From: Haemonchus contortus
Lineage: Eukaryota; Nematoda; Chromadorea; Rhabditida; Trichostrongylidae
Reading direction: 5' to 3'
Length of the DNA: 64,000 nt
Assembly: GCA_000469685.2 (NCBI GenBank)
Contig: LS997565.1
Span: 23,947,272 to 24,011,271 of the forward strand
The number at the start of each line of letters is the position of its first letter. Within the stretch, counting starts at the first letter, position 1. Below the pieces are notes generated by a model. That model was not told the DNA's origin. It was given only the letters and a program-made list of their open reading frames with translations, and searched no databases. The position numbers and the translations under genes are program-made. Shown here in pieces: positions 1 through 14,500 of the stretch.

Positions 1-2470
1 AGTATTTTTATTAAGTCTTGAATGACTAATGCTCATTGGAAATTTAGGTGGTATCCATCGTAAAGCCAGTTTCATGTCATGCGGGTGTATCCAGAGAACT
101 ACTACCAGTATGAAACTTAATGAGTCCATGGTTTCCCTCACGTGATCTAGCCTTGGCATATCTCCATTTCGTTTAGACGCACGTTTGTTCCAATATTCTC
201 TGAAATGTCGATCCATCAGGTGATGCGCTCAGCAGCAGCCCAAAACGACTCCTCGAGCACAGTCTCCAGGGATTTAACCCTCTCGAAATCGATCCCTTCG
301 CTCTTCTTTCTTAATTCAGCACATATTGGTGAGCCTAGTTGTTTTTAGGATTTAACGGCCTGAAACATAGCAGCTCATCATCGCCAGGAGTCCCTGGGTG
401 TTTTTCAAAGCCGGGGTATTGGACCAGATCGCTTAACAACGTAGGCGGAAAATTGTCGTCCATCCATTCTTAAGCCAATTTCAATGACGCTGCTTCGCTG
501 AAGATTTATTTGGAATACTAAACGCGCAGTGCGGAAGAGTCACGCAGTTAACGGGCACGAATTTTTGAAGTGCTCGGCAAAACGGATTATGTTGAGGGGT
601 GAATTGAATCAGTAGGTTCGCCCCTGATGGCTTTCCTTTCGTGCTTGGATTCCGACCAGGAGCAGGCGTCTCGTCATTGCCGTCGTCAACCAGCCGAGAC
701 TCTGTACAGACTCCGCCTCCAGCTTCCAACTTCCATCAAAAGTGCTGCATCGCTTCTTTTTGACGAACGAGTTTCCCCGATATCCCTTGGGTGAAAACAC
801 CCGTCTCTGTCTTGGCTAGTGGGAAAATCGGATAGCTCTCAGCTGTACCCTGACATATTCCACTCAATGCTTTTCTGATACGAACTCGAATAGTTCTGTC
901 GTTGTCGTGATGCTTTCATGTCCTTACCTTCCTGACCTTCCCATACTGTTTAGCAGGTTGAGATGGAAAGACTTTTCCCTAGGAAATCATTCCGAATGGA
1001 CTTCTAAATGAAATGTTTTTTGTAATCAGGGTGCTACCGTGGGAGCGCTAAGGCTTTCTGCTAATTGGTTCAATCTCGGCATCAACATACAATCGAAGAG
1101 AGAGGCGACTCAAATTATATGGCAACGCCGTCCCAATCAAGCTGCGCTTCTATCTTTCTCCTTTTCAAATCACTGTTGCTTCTCACCGCAGTCGAGCATT
1201 TGCTATAGCCTGCGCCCTTGTAGAAGGTAGGGGAGCCCACAAAAGGATTTCTCCGGGAAATTTGGCTCTATTACTATCCATGCTATGCGTTGTTTTGAGT
1301 GGAGTAAGTGCTCGATACGCCGATTCCAGCTTGCTATGTTTTATTCAGCATCTTCCATCTTCGCCTCGGGACATCCTGCCTGAATTTTCCTCGATCTTTT
1401 CTGCCCATATCGACGCCCACTCGCTGCTATTCACCAAGACAACGCTTTGCCGAGCAAAGGTGTCAGAATCTATTTTCCTACGACCTCAATCTCTCTGAAG
1501 GCCATGGCCATGGCCAGATTGTCTCCCATCAAACCAGTTTTACCTGAATTCTATTAATTCGCCTTAGGAGTTAAAGATTTGCTTTATCGGGCCATCTTTG
1601 ACTGGCATTTTACGCTGATTAACGGCTTTTTTCATAGGCAGCTAGTCACTGCTCTCTCAGAAGGGAGCAAGCCTATTTCCAGATTTGAATGGCTTCTTTT
1701 CGGGATGATGGATGTTTAGTCAATTGCCTTCTTCAATGGCTGTTTTTGTGCTTGCTTAAATATCGAGACAGTTCCATTTCTGTCAAAATGGTCCATGATT
1801 GAACTTATTTCAATTTCTCCTGACTATGGGGACACCTTTTCGGCTCAGGTGATACAAGAATCTTGGTCATTCAGTTGGAACCTCAGTCAGTTAGTTGCTA
1901 CATTAGACAAGTAGACAGTAAATATGCTACGTCATGGGTCGTTAGAGAGAAGGATCCATCACTACTTGTAGCTGCTCTAGGGACATGGTTCACGTGGGGA
2001 AAAACCACATCCGGAAAGAAGCCTTTGGGAGTAAAGTGCATCAAAACCCGTGACCCGATTGCGTGCATGACGTATGGACTGTTGATGTACCTGAAGATAT
2101 TCTGTGGGTCCGCATGCGTCTATTGAGCCCAGTGCCTCCCAAACTTGTGATACTGGGCGAGAGGGGCAGGTAGATGAAATAAGCATATCCTGGTGCTCAG
2201 GCCCACACCTTTCCATACCAATTTTGCGAGGTTCCCACCTTTACTTTTGATGTTCATTATAAATTTCTTTAAGCTCAATATTGTGTGTATAGATTCTGTA
2301 CGATAGCATCTCAAGCAATTACCTTCCCTCAACGTGCCCACTCGAAACTACCGTAATCGTTGTGACGCCGCCTACTGTCGCTGTACTTTATTCGGGCAAT
2401 TTGTCATTAGACTTCATGACGTCATCGAGATTGAGAGAATTCTCTTCTGATTCTGAAGCACTCAAAACGA
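1..2470. other. Upstream gene-free region
   Basis: No exon with convincing splice signals and protein-like composition was found on either strand. Open frames are short (up to 87 codons) and resemble no family I know. The segment should contain the promoter of the choline transporter gene that starts at 2512, but I cannot point to a specific element. A gene ending to the left of the window cannot be excluded. Confidence 0.5.
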
Positions 2471-2485
2471 TTTCAGCGTTTTTAG
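2471..2485 (+). promoter_or_regulatory. Candidate trans-splice acceptors upstream of cho-1 ATG
   Basis: Two acceptor-like signals, TTTCAG ending at 2476 and TTTTTAG ending at 2485, lie 26-35 bases before the ATG at 2512. Short leaders after an acceptor with no obvious upstream donor are typical of spliced-leader trans-splicing in nematodes. Splicing to a non-coding upstream exon is the alternative. Confidence 0.4.
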
Positions 2486-2511
2486 GGGAATAAAGGCCTC
2501 GCGGCAAATAA

Positions 2512-5500
2512 ATGGCCGACGTCCTTGGGGTAGTGGCAATCATCTTCTTCTATGTACTGATTCTCGTTGTGGGAATATGGGCCGGACGCAAATCGAAGGT
2601 TTGATTCTTTCGATAAATTTCATTAATTCAACACAGTTGCATACGTTTTGCGATAAAAAACCATTTTAGGACCTAATTGATAAAAATGGTCTCCATGGGG
2701 TCTTATAACATGCATAAATTATGCGCTGGTGCCCTCTAGGTATACGCCTCGCATCTAGAAGCGTGACTTCAGCCAACAGGCTGATACAATCACACAACTC
2801 TTAGTATACCCCTTGCCTCTTACAGTGCCGAGAAATAGCCTAACAGAAGGGATGAGATGCCACGAGGAGTACTCTACCCAAAAGGATTGAGTACTCCTCG
2901 TGGTATCCAAGTGCTTCGTTTCATGTAAGCTGGAAAGAGTCATTACTAATTTGGCGATATTTGATGAATAACTCGTGTTTGCCCGGTCCGATTACATCTT
3001 CTTCACTTTTCAGTTGGACAGTAATTTTCCGTATACTCCTAGAGGACTTGAGTACGATCGCCTTACCATACTCCACACCTTCAGCTTCGCTTTGCAATGT
3101 CTGGGCTTGTATAATAAGTATAATGAATTGTGTGAAGAGCAATGGTATTCATATGCGTTAAACACGTCTGCTCCCTATCAATCTTTCGCAGAAAAGTGAA
3201 GGGTACAACAAGAGGACCGCACGATAGTGACGGTTACGCTTTTTCTTGTCATTTTCGCTATTTTTCAGTATGAGTTTTCAATAGCAACCTCTCTGTGTGT
3301 TCTATGTAGTGTTCTGTGATAAGATTCTCCCACAGACCGATTTGGGCAGTCGATCAGCTTCCTAAAATGCAGAAGATTTGAGCATTTGATTGCTTACCCT
3401 AAAACACAAGTATGAGATCCCCATTGCTTCTATATACAAAGCACACATCGTCCTCTAAACGCTCTTCGAAAACATCATCTTCAACCTTCATCCGTAAGGA
3501 CCGGATACCAATTTAACGATGTCGGACAAGGAGGCTGGGTCTCGCAAGTATAGGATGTGATCTGGAATCTTCGGGTCAATGAGTTGGTGGGGGTGTCACC
3601 TGAGACTACACTTGTTTTTTTTTGAGATCCTTTGAAATCGGTGATTTTGACATAATTTACACCAGATCTGACCGGAAGCTGTGGCTAAAATATTCTTAGC
3701 TCGTAGAAAGTGGAGACCACTGCGAAACGTTTCACCGACGTTGAAGCCACGTAGAATTTAGATTGTGTTTGTGCGAGTGAGCAGATCGATTTCTTGATGG
3801 ATCAAAAGGGATGAAAAATTTGTGCCAACCGGCGGGTATCACAAGTATGGGTCGAGCTGAACCGATACTGCTCCATACTAGCCAACCAGGTGTTCCAATC
3901 TTCCGGGCCAGACAACTGAAATGGGAATCGCTTTGAAATCGGAATCGCCTGGGAAGATGAAGACGCTTATATCGACTAGTCTCCTCAAGTCATTGCCAGC
4001 TAAATGCGTAAGGGGACGTGGCTCGTGGAAGAATCTATAAACTACAGGTTGAACAATAATCGCTTATGTCGTTCAATCTCCTTCTTTTACAAAAACATAG
4101 TCCTACTAGCGTTTAAGAAATGAGTATTTTGTACGCCGATGGGTACTGCCTATAGCCAGGGTATTGACGATAACTGCAGGAAGGCTCTTCATATGTGAGC
4201 GCGTGCTCCATGACTCTTCATAGCTTGGCGGACTTCGGAAAGGAGGTCTGAAGGAAACGTTTCCGAGGGAATGTTTAGACGATAGGTGGTCTGAAGGGAA
4301 AACGTTTCCGAGGGAACGTTTAGACGATAGGTAGACAGCAAAGCACAGCTGTCGAAAGTTTCAGGGTAGAGGTCGTAGACGATCTTGCCTACTGTTCTTC
4401 GAGATGCAGTGCCTGTCCCACCTAGAGGTAGATAGCATATCGTTTCAACCAGGGCCTTTGACATGGCCGTGAAACTGAACCTTTTCCCAGAGTACCAGGA
4501 AATCTACCAATGCTACTGTCGTCCTAGTTAGCACACAGATTCCCGAAGCAGCTCGTCATGCTTCGATGACCTCATAGTGAAAAAGAAACATCCGAGTCCA
4601 GAGCCAGCATTCTGATTCATTTCAGCTTCACACGATTTATCGACTGGAAACTGCTCTTTTCATGCTCCACAATATTTTACAATACAGTATTTTACAAGCA
4701 ATACCATCCCAGCCCTTCTAGATGAATTACGTCGAGTTTCTGTTACTCCAAGGTGGGGTCAATCAATGCCATAGAACTTAATCTTCCCTCTCTCCACAGA
4801 AGTCATCCTTTATTAGTGGCTCTTAGCTAAGAGCTGCACCTTTTTGAGAGTGATGTTGCCAAGTATAGGTGTCATTTCACGTAGTGAATAGTAATGATGG
4901 AGCTTGTTTTGAGGATGTAGCAGTGTAGCACGCAATAGCAATGAAATTCTGAGTAATCTCAGATGACTGGAAGATATTACTAACACAATATCTCGAGAAC
5001 GCCTTCTGAGACATTCGCCAACGCTATCCAACTAATTGTTGTCATTGAAGGTGTGGTACTAATTACTGGGACTTCATCCTTTCATTAGACTGAGTTCACG
5101 AAAAGTAGAATCTCAATACCTGTGCTTATTCTGAGAATAATCTTAAGGAAATCACTAAAAGAAAAGCGATGAAGCCGAAAAGGAAGTGAACTAGTGGCTT
5201 AGCAAGACTACAATTTCTGCAATTGCTTGACCTAAGCATGAGCGAATTGAGCTTGCAGTTTTATTAACGCAACATTGCAAACCGCCATTTTTGATTGATC
5301 AGTGGACAGTCCTAAGTCTGCTGAAATTTCACTCGATGATTGGAAATTTTGCACTCACTTCTGGGAGACTTCTTGCGAGCTTCTCCTTGCTGTACCAGAG
5401 CGCGGCTTTTTTTAAAAATTCAATTTATCCGTCTTCTGCTACCATTCAAATGCAACTCTTGAAGATTCCTAAGCCACTTTCGGAATGGCATTCCAGTAGC

Positions 5501-8500
5501 TATTTTTTTGCGATTATTGTGCGCTATTACATTTGAGTTGCGGATGCGGAGGTGGGACAGTCTCAAAAAAGTGGGGAAGTGGGGCGTCCACGCAAATAGC
5601 CCAGAGTTCAAATCCCGAAGTGATATTTGCCTAGGTCAATCAAGCCTCCCATCACAACGCGGTTGTTCTCGGGGGAATACTGTCTGCACTTGCCTGAATT
5701 GAAAGTCAGCTGGCAACTACGAAACACTGTAGGCAAATATCCTACGAGTGGGAGAAAGTCGAATGCTTGGACACCTCTTAAACCAAGCTTTCCAAACGCC
5801 GGAAAGTATCATCCTTTTTGAACATACTTCAATTCAATTTAGAAACTTGAACAATTTTGTGACATAATTACTATTAATAGTTCAGATATTTTACGTTCAC
5901 AATTTCGCTGTTTTCCCTGACTCACTGAGTGGGAGCTCTTTCCATTCTGGAAGCCCTAGTCACATAACATGCCAGTTGAAGTAGTAGCTTAGGAGTGGGT
6001 TGCCACTCCGGAGTGGTTTTCTCAAATAAGTTACTGCCATAGTTGACATGATTATCCTGATGTGGGTGGGCCCCATGCTTTCGAGGGATTCGTGCATCTG
6101 GACGTTAGAACATTTGAGCGTAATCCTCTCATCTAGCCGTCTGCCCGCAAACAATTCAAAAAGATATTGCACCGATGATCGGGACGGATTCAAAGGCGCA
6201 GTTCACGCCAAAATGTTTCATGAGATTCTGAGATTCCCCTACAGTATGAATGTAAGGCTCCCCCTCAAACCATACCTACCAATGTAAGGTCGAAAAACGA
6301 CTAATAGAGGGCAAAATGGGGGGGGGGGGGGGGCAAAAATTGAATCGTGTAAATGCCACACCCATAGTGGACGATTTTCAAAGTGGCTGGAGGCTGCACC
6401 ATTCACAAGGAAACCAATCTAGGAAGTTCAAACAACTTGTCATGACCCATAGCGACTGTGAAAGGCAATTCTAGAAGTTCCAGCTTGAGATAGTCAGCTC
6501 AATTGCAACAACTAAAATCTCGTCCAAGCACCTCTTCCCACTTCCGTCATGGTAATCTCGTACAAACTCTGTTTTCACTACCTCCGAGGGACCCTGTTTT
6601 TCGCAAAATTGGCGAATATTCTCGCTTCCTCCACCACCGATGCACAATTTCCAGCCAATACCTCCGTATTTCGGCTTAAAAAGGGTACTTAAAAACTATC
6701 GTGAACTGTGCTTTCAAGCGTCGACGAAAATGGCAAGTGCTGAGTACAAATAAAAACCCTAATTACATTTGAGTTTACTTTCGCCCAGTCTTCTGAGTGT
6801 TTGAAAAAAAATGCTGCTCCCCGCTTCTCTCCCCATTCAACATCGTCGTTATGGTTTGCTTTGTGAATTCTTAATGAATATTTCCGAAAAAAAGCTAGAG
6901 CGGCATAAGAGTATTACCAACGCGGAAGCGGTAAGGCTTTCTTTCGTGTAACTGCTAGAAATTTCTGTTTGCGCATTTGTATTTTGTATGCTGAACAATT
7001 GCGAATAAAAAACAGATGCATGGCGCTTTCTTGAAAGATGGATCGAAGGAATTATTGAGCTGCCGTCTTACTCTGAATCGTAATTGTATTCATCCTTCCT
7101 TAAGTACAGCAATGTTACTGAGTGACAATTCTGAGGCATTGGAAAAAATGTAGCGAGACGTGTTCTCGAGAAAAGACAAGCAGTATCCAAGGCGACGACT
7201 GCAAGCTAAGAAGACTCTTGTGATTGCTACAGGGGTCCGATAAGGTCCAAGAACATGTTGTAAGACTGTTTTGTAAATCTTTTGTCTTTTAGTCAGCAAA
7301 GGAATGTATCGGCACGGAAGGCGCCCATACGGAAGAAGTGATGCTGGCTGGAAGGAATATTGGGACGTTGGTTGGTATTTTCACAATGACAGGTTAGCTA
7401 TGTTTTCAGTAAACGGCCATCCCACTATTACAACTTGGACTATAACTATCATCAGATTATTTCCATTTGATCGAAAGTGTAGAGTCCAGCATTGCTTGCT
7501 CGCCCCTTTTCTAGGAATGTACCCTCTCCTATTCAACAAAGCAATATATATTTTCTTATGTGGTAGGAGGTGGTGTAGTGGCAAGTGGCTCACTATATCA
7601 CATGCACTGTCAGGGGTTTGAATCCCGGATCGATGCCCGCCTAGGCCAACCAAGCCTTCCATCCCTCCCGTGACAGTGAATTGGTACCGGACTCGTCTAG
7701 GAGGATAAAAGCACTGACTTGTGCATCGACTGGCCACCGCAAGTCATTGTATAGAAAACATACGCACACACTAAGCCACTACGATTCTGAATGAAGTTGA
7801 GTGCAGGGGCGCATCTCTCAGACGAGATTGATCAACGCCAAAAAACTTCATCCTCTATCCTTCATGTTGTAGGAAAATCCTATGCACATTTGTCGCAAGC
7901 TAAATATACAGCAAATATGTACCTAATTTTTAAAAAGTTATAAATCACGGGCAAGAAGTGTGATGACAAGTGACAATGACAAGCGCTTCCAAATAAGATT
8001 CGAATGCGGGGATGCATTCCTCAAACAAAATTCCTCAACGCCCGAAGACACGAGTCACGTTGGTTGTAGCGTAAAGGAGAAAAAATACAGAATAAAGTAC
8101 AATTCAAAAAACAGGGAAACTAGTTGTTACTCTGGCGAGGATATCTGCCAGAAACAGAGGAAGTGAGCTTTTTCGATTCCCTCAGCTCTATTTCTATGTA
8201 CTGCAGGGCTTTTGTAGTTGCCGGTCAAGTCTCTTCGGCCCACAGATTATCTGTATGGAATAGAAGTAACTCTTTGGATACAGTACAAATAAATAGCTTC
8301 AGTATGAGAAAAATCGATTGGGATTCAGTAAATGGGAACAAATTAAATTTCAGAAGTCAGATGTCAACTTCTACTGACCACTATCAGTCATTTTTGATTA
8401 GAAAAATCCTTTTAGCCTTTGTTATATGCCTATTTGATCAGTGTTGCTAGATCTACTGGGGTTGGAACTTTGGTCAGCGTGAATGGATTCGGTTCCTCGT

Positions 8501-11500
8501 GCATTCGGCTGAACAGTCGCTCGCTGTAGTTCTCGTTTCCTGCCTCTGAGAGATTGACCGTATCAGAGCAGGAAGTTTCCTTGGTTCATGTGTAGGTGCC
8601 GTCCTCGGTTGTGACGCCACCACTGCTTTTCAATTCAAGCGTGATGGGGAGTCATGGATACACTACCACCGGTGCATACAAGCCAACCACTTTCGCAGAA
8701 TGGAACGCACCGAACAATAAGCTCATTTTACAGGCCATGCTCCTAATTTTTATATGGTCGACGAAAATAAATAAGGTCCCCAACCTTCATTTTGTCTTAG
8801 CATACATGACTCTGTACATAGGAATGGTGAAAATGTGTTTTGTAGTGAATCGAACATACTCACAAGGGGTCAGCGCCTTACGTGGTCACACATTCGGCCG
8901 AAAAAAGGTCTTTAAATGCAAATTATGCAGGAGTATGCCATTCGAACGGTGGGCCAACTTGGGTACGACTGAGATACTTCGCGTCGAGTGCAAAGTGACC
9001 TCAATCGTACCTAACCTCATCTTGGCTTGCGGTGGATAGCAGATGTATTATCAGTTTAGAACACACTTCGCAACCCTAAAGCATAGGCCATTTTTCTACA
9101 CAGCGCTTTTATTCCCTTACAAGCATACTTACGAATTCTTTCGTGAGAATCAATACCACTTCGGATGGTTCCCACAATACGGGCTCCTAGTCATCAAGTC
9201 GCTTTCCATCACGATCCTCTCATTACGTATTCCAGCTATCAGTATGCGTTTACACTGATTCTTTTCTTCTCAGATTCGACAAAGGTCATCAGAGAGGAGC
9301 AAATCGCATTCAAATTGTGTTGAGATTTTCCTTACCCAGTAAGGTAGTGCGGCATTTAAAATAAAGGCGATGAAAATTTTACGTAAAAAACTAGCTCTCT
9401 TGAAGTCTCAACATTTTCAACATTAGCCATCACCCTCATAACTAAGATGAGGTTAGGTACGATTGAGGAGAGACGCATAATTAAGATAAGTTCAGGTCCG
9501 ATTGAAGTCACTCCATATGTACCTAGACGCGAAGTGACCTCAATCGTACATAAATATATCTCATTCGTAACCAAGTTCCCATCCCATTTGAACGAGCTTT
9601 GAGCATATAGACTCGCAGTAATGCTCTGCCACCGCCCTGTTGCACTCATAGACGATAGTCAATACGATAAATTAGTGGTTCATTGCTACATTAATTCGTC
9701 TTCTTCATTCATTTCCATGTTCATATAGATTCGGACGCTAGTTTTGTGATGAAAAAAGCCAGTCAGAGTCGACAAAAACACGATTTCATGGGTCATAAGC
9801 TACCCTTAACGTGAGCAACCACTGTTTACGGCTTCAGGGGACTTGGTCCCGTCGATAGCCTTTGGATATCTATGGCCCTCCGATTCAAAAGAGTAGGTGT
9901 GGAAAACCTTATTCCAACAGTCGAAAAAAAACTTACGAAGGCATAAAGTCTTGAATGGCAGTGCCCATCGGAAGCTTCTCAGAATGAAACTCTCCCAAAT
10001 CCATGAACTTGAGCGCGAAGTGGTGTAGCGGCAAGTAGCGCACTAACACACATGGATGGTCTGTGGTTTGAGCAACAATCAGGCCTTCCAGCTCTCCAGG
10101 GTTGGTTAGTTGGGTCCATATCCGTCTAAGGAGGTTAAAGTGCTGACTTGAATAATCGCTGCCCATAGCAGGTCACATTGCAGTCGAATCGCTGGCAAGA
10201 TTCTGAATGGAATTCGAATGCGGGACCCTTCCCATAAACTTGACTGCCATCGAGGACTTTATCCTTTATTTTTTTAAGAAGTTCCGATGGTTTGTTATAT
10301 GCAAAATCTTATTTGCGGTCAACATTACAAAGAGAACCGCAAGCCTTATCATCATTTGATCATGCTTGCCTCAACTTTCAAGGAAATGGCTGATGTGACA
10401 ATAACTACCTCTCGATTACGGTATATCCATTACCCTGATCGAGAGGTAGTTCTAGAGTCTAGAATCGTGGTACCTAGACATTGCTTCGATGTATAGCCAT
10501 ACAGCAATGAAAAATCAGCCTCTAATTCACTGCGAAATCCTTTCATTTTCGCCGCGGAAGCAGCTGTCGGCTGAAGATTCTTATGTGATTGGGCACCCTG
10601 TCGCTCAAAAATTCCGCAAAAACGACTGCTCTCATTGTGAACCCCGGTAATATATAAGCCACCGATGAAGGAATCGCATTTATTTGATTTCTTTCTAATT
10701 GCTTGTGCATGCATTCTTGTACATTGGGCACCAGGAAAAGCACTGACGCTGGTTCGAATCCCATAGCAGGCTGCCCAATCTTTGATGGACTTCTCCGTCT
10801 GCCTCTCGATCACGGTATCAACTCAATCTTGAAAGGCTTGAACAGGACTTATCTTTACTTCTCCGTCTGCGTTCTGCAGTTTTGGAGCAGGGAGGCAGCG
10901 ACGGCATAGTGAGAGAGATCGCAGAAGGTGAAACAAGCAGTGGTTGCTGAGACCCTGACTGACATGGTCACTAGGAAAAAAGCAGAAAGGTGGGATAACC
11001 TGCTCGTGGATATCACTCAAATAGGTTGAAGACGTATGTATCTCGTTGCTAACCCGCCACTGTGTCTTACGCCGCATCCGATCACTTCCTGAGAAGCGTT
11101 TACCAGATTGAGGTTATGTTATAGTAAACTCTTTGGAGTATGCCTCTAACTATAGGGGATATGGTTAATGGTTCCAGAAAGTTGTTCTGTCTTGGAAATT
11201 TTAGAACCATTTTCCGCTTTGTGCTCGGGCAAAATTACATTCGCCACCCACAGATGTTTTTGTCCTCTCTCTTCGCGTTCTTGCTAGCATCTGATCAGTA
11301 GCAAGCCTAACCATATCAGGCCACGTCAATATGTGACCACGGGACCAACACCGCCCGCGCTGTTAGGATAACTACAAATTTTGTTTGTCCTCCCGACGTC
11401 AGCGCCTGGTGACGTCAAGAGCGAAATTCGATGTGTCAGTAAGCAGCATCCCCAGATTCCTTCACGTACAACCTCGGCTCGATCCATAAAGAGCCAGCGA

Positions 11501-14500
11501 CTTCACGGAAACGACTCCATGTGTGCAGCTTGTTTCCGCTTCCTCGGCTCAATAAGTGAATTCGCGCGAGATTGTTAAGCACGGCCACTCAAGGGTACCT
11601 TTCAATTGGAGACGTAGCACTGGAATCTTCTGTGGTGGCCCAGATCGTTTGAGATGAGCGATACATTCGCTAGTGCTTCCACTTAAGCGTGGGGTGGGTC
11701 TCAGCCGTGGACGCTTTCAATAAGGCTGCTATTTTTCGTTCAAGGCTGCTCTCATCTCAGTAAAGGCTCTCTATTGTCCCTTATCATTTCCATGAATAGA
11801 ATTCAGAATGAACTAATGAGATGTCAGCTTAAGAGAATTGCAAGTTCAGGTCAGGTGCTCCAAATAGATATCGTGTAAATCTACTGTAATGTGAACGGTC
11901 AAGAACTTTCCAGTGCGTTCAATTGGTTAGAGGGGAGAGCGAGTGGCTGAGCTTTGTGATTGAAAGTTTTTACTCAAAAAATCCTACTCAAAATAAGTGA
12001 AAATGGTAGATCAGCTTACTGGTTCCCATACTTCGGAAACCAAGCAATGCCCATTCGTGTCTCGTAAGATTGAACGGAACAGTTCCCTGAATAATGAGAT
12101 GTTACGGGAGGGAGGTCAGCAGTTTCAGATCGCTCTGCCATAGCAATGCAAGTCTTGAAATTGCTCCACCATCAGGTTTTTCACCCCGCTTAATTACTAA
12201 TGCTCCCATGGGATTGTGGCTGCGAATGGAAAATTCGTTTCTCATCGAGAATGTATAAGTAGTAGATGATCGTCAGTAATAGGGACTTCATGGGAACCAC
12301 AACACGAGGATCAAAAGTGAGTATTAGGAAAGAAGGAAAACAAAATTGGTAAAAAGAGAAACAGAAATCTTTATTGCCAATTGCACGAGGCTACTATGGA
12401 ATCATTAGGTTACTAGAACGAGACAGAAAATAGGTTGCATCAACATCGTCAGTGCTTCAATTCACCAGCCCAGGTGCATCACTTGAGTGGAAGAGCTTAC
12501 AACTGCACCGGCTTAACTATGTTTTCTGTTGATTATTCGAGAAAGAATGAATTTAGGAAACATTTTCACTAGGACCATTTACCCGATTTTTACAATGGAG
12601 CTCTCATCACTGATCTTGTCTACGCATCGGAATTATGACGGTGTTCTCGAGAATTCGTAAAGAGTGGACTAGAATCAGTGAATTTTTCGAGCCAGCTTCT
12701 AAAGTTAATTATTCTGTGCCCGGAAACCCTTAATAAAACTTGGTGATAGGTCACTTCGTGTTCCCATGTTAGTACGATGGTGCCCATAGCGACGTCGTGA
12801 ACATGAAGACGTTGACGAAATAATAGATCACCTCTGGAATTTTTTCACGGTGGTATTTGAGCGTTTGGTTTGGATTTTTCAATATTTTTTTTTGCCTCAT
12901 CAGGAGCTACAGGACTTTGTGACCTACCCTGACTCACCCATGTATCGCCAGACGCTCTGTTTGTCTCCAGCAGCCGCCTGGGACGTCTCCACTCGCCCCT
13001 GATGATGGCCATTGTACTCTGTAAACCCTCCTCCCCTGAAAGATGCGAGGCATACCAAACTTTTCACTGAGAGCTTTCATTAGAAAGTCTGACCAGTCCT
13101 GGTGCTAGTTTGACATCTCGAAGCATCCATTCAGTCTAGTCCAAGGGCCATCTCAAAATTGCATGACGTTCCGGCTCACTTGGTCTTCTACTTCTTTGCG
13201 TGAGCATCCTTGATTTTCAACCGTTGACAGGGCTCTTACTCTGGATGCCCCTTCACTTGTGTGTATCAGGGAAATCACAGCACTGTCCTTTCAGCATGCA
13301 TTGAATTAGGCTCAGGGAATAGTAGACTAAACTGTTATGTTTAGTCGACGGCATAATCTCCGTAGCCGATCGTGATATTAAGAGGTCATTTCTGAATCCA
13401 GGAAAGTACTTAGGCCGTGACATAGGTAATTTATGATGTATTTTTAATTATGCCATCGCTTTCAGCGACTTGGGTCGGAGGGGCCTATATCAATGGTACG
13501 GCAGAAGCGCTGTACAATGGCGGCCTTTTGGGATGCCAAGCTCCGATCGGCTACGCTCTCTCATTGGTAATGGGAGGTTTGCTGTTCGCTAAGAAGATGA
13601 GAGAAGAGGGCTACGTCACAATGCTCGATCCCTTCCAGGTATGCCGATGTCAAAAAGCAAAAAACATGAGCTTCATAAGACATGGAAAAACCTATACGAG
13701 TTCTTTCAGATCAAATATGGCCAACGTGTAGGAGGCCTGATGTTTCTGCCAGCTCTACTTGGTGAAGTGTTCTGGAGTGCTGCAATTCTATCAGCTCTTG
13801 GTTAGTTGATCAATTTTGAACTTTCAACGCCTCCTGACAGCCCAGCGCTTCAGCCACAAAAGTGGGATTCAAAGCCAGAAAATCTTTCTTTACCTCTACG
13901 CTCGTGTAACAAATGGGACAATGCTCAATTGCCCAAAAGATGTCCAAAAGTAATGGGGTGTGGTTAAAGCTGTCATTGTCGTTGTCAATCCCACCAGAAC
14001 TCGATTGCCGCGATGATGGGCATCGCTTGGAATGGGCGTCGGATCCAGGGTTCAGAGATGAAGGGCTCTGACACGATTGTCATTGGCGGATCGCCGCGAG
14101 CAAGTGATCCACTTCTGACAAGTTGACAAACGACGGCACTTATCGTTTTCTATCCAATGAGGGATGTTTTCCTATATGAGCAGATATGGGGTGAAAATGG
14201 ATTCGGGGGAGGGGGAACAGGGACGTTGAAAGGACAGATCTTGCAGACCACGAGTTTTGCGATTGGGACCATACTCGGTTAAAAGGAGGTCGTAAAATGC
14301 CAGGAAGAATTAGTCACATATGTGACATATTGAAGAAAGCCCATATGCACTTTTAATGGTTATGAAGGTAATTACGAAAATGTGTTACAACATAACGAAG
14401 CTGAGACCCACATCCCAAACTACTGTTTAACGAGATATCAGGGCTGCCTTTCGTTGTGGGTGTGCGTTTTAGCACTAGTAGCCAGACGGCGCTCACGAGC

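Noticed and set aside
7381..7737. Minus-strand 118-codon frame
   Set aside because: It is the antisense translation of the SINE copy at 7566-7870. Similar shadow frames arise over other SINE copies, for example 28232-28510 and 48099-48323.
8596..9039. 147-codon plus-strand frame in cho-1 intron 2
   Set aside because: It overlaps the inverted-repeat element at 8944-9600, has no recognisable domain, and sits inside an intron on the same strand.
10430..10813. 127-codon minus-strand frame in intron 2, and a nearby GGTTCGAATCCC that resembles a tRNA B box
   Set aside because: No A box at tRNA spacing and no cloverleaf can be drawn. The protein frame lacks any family signature.
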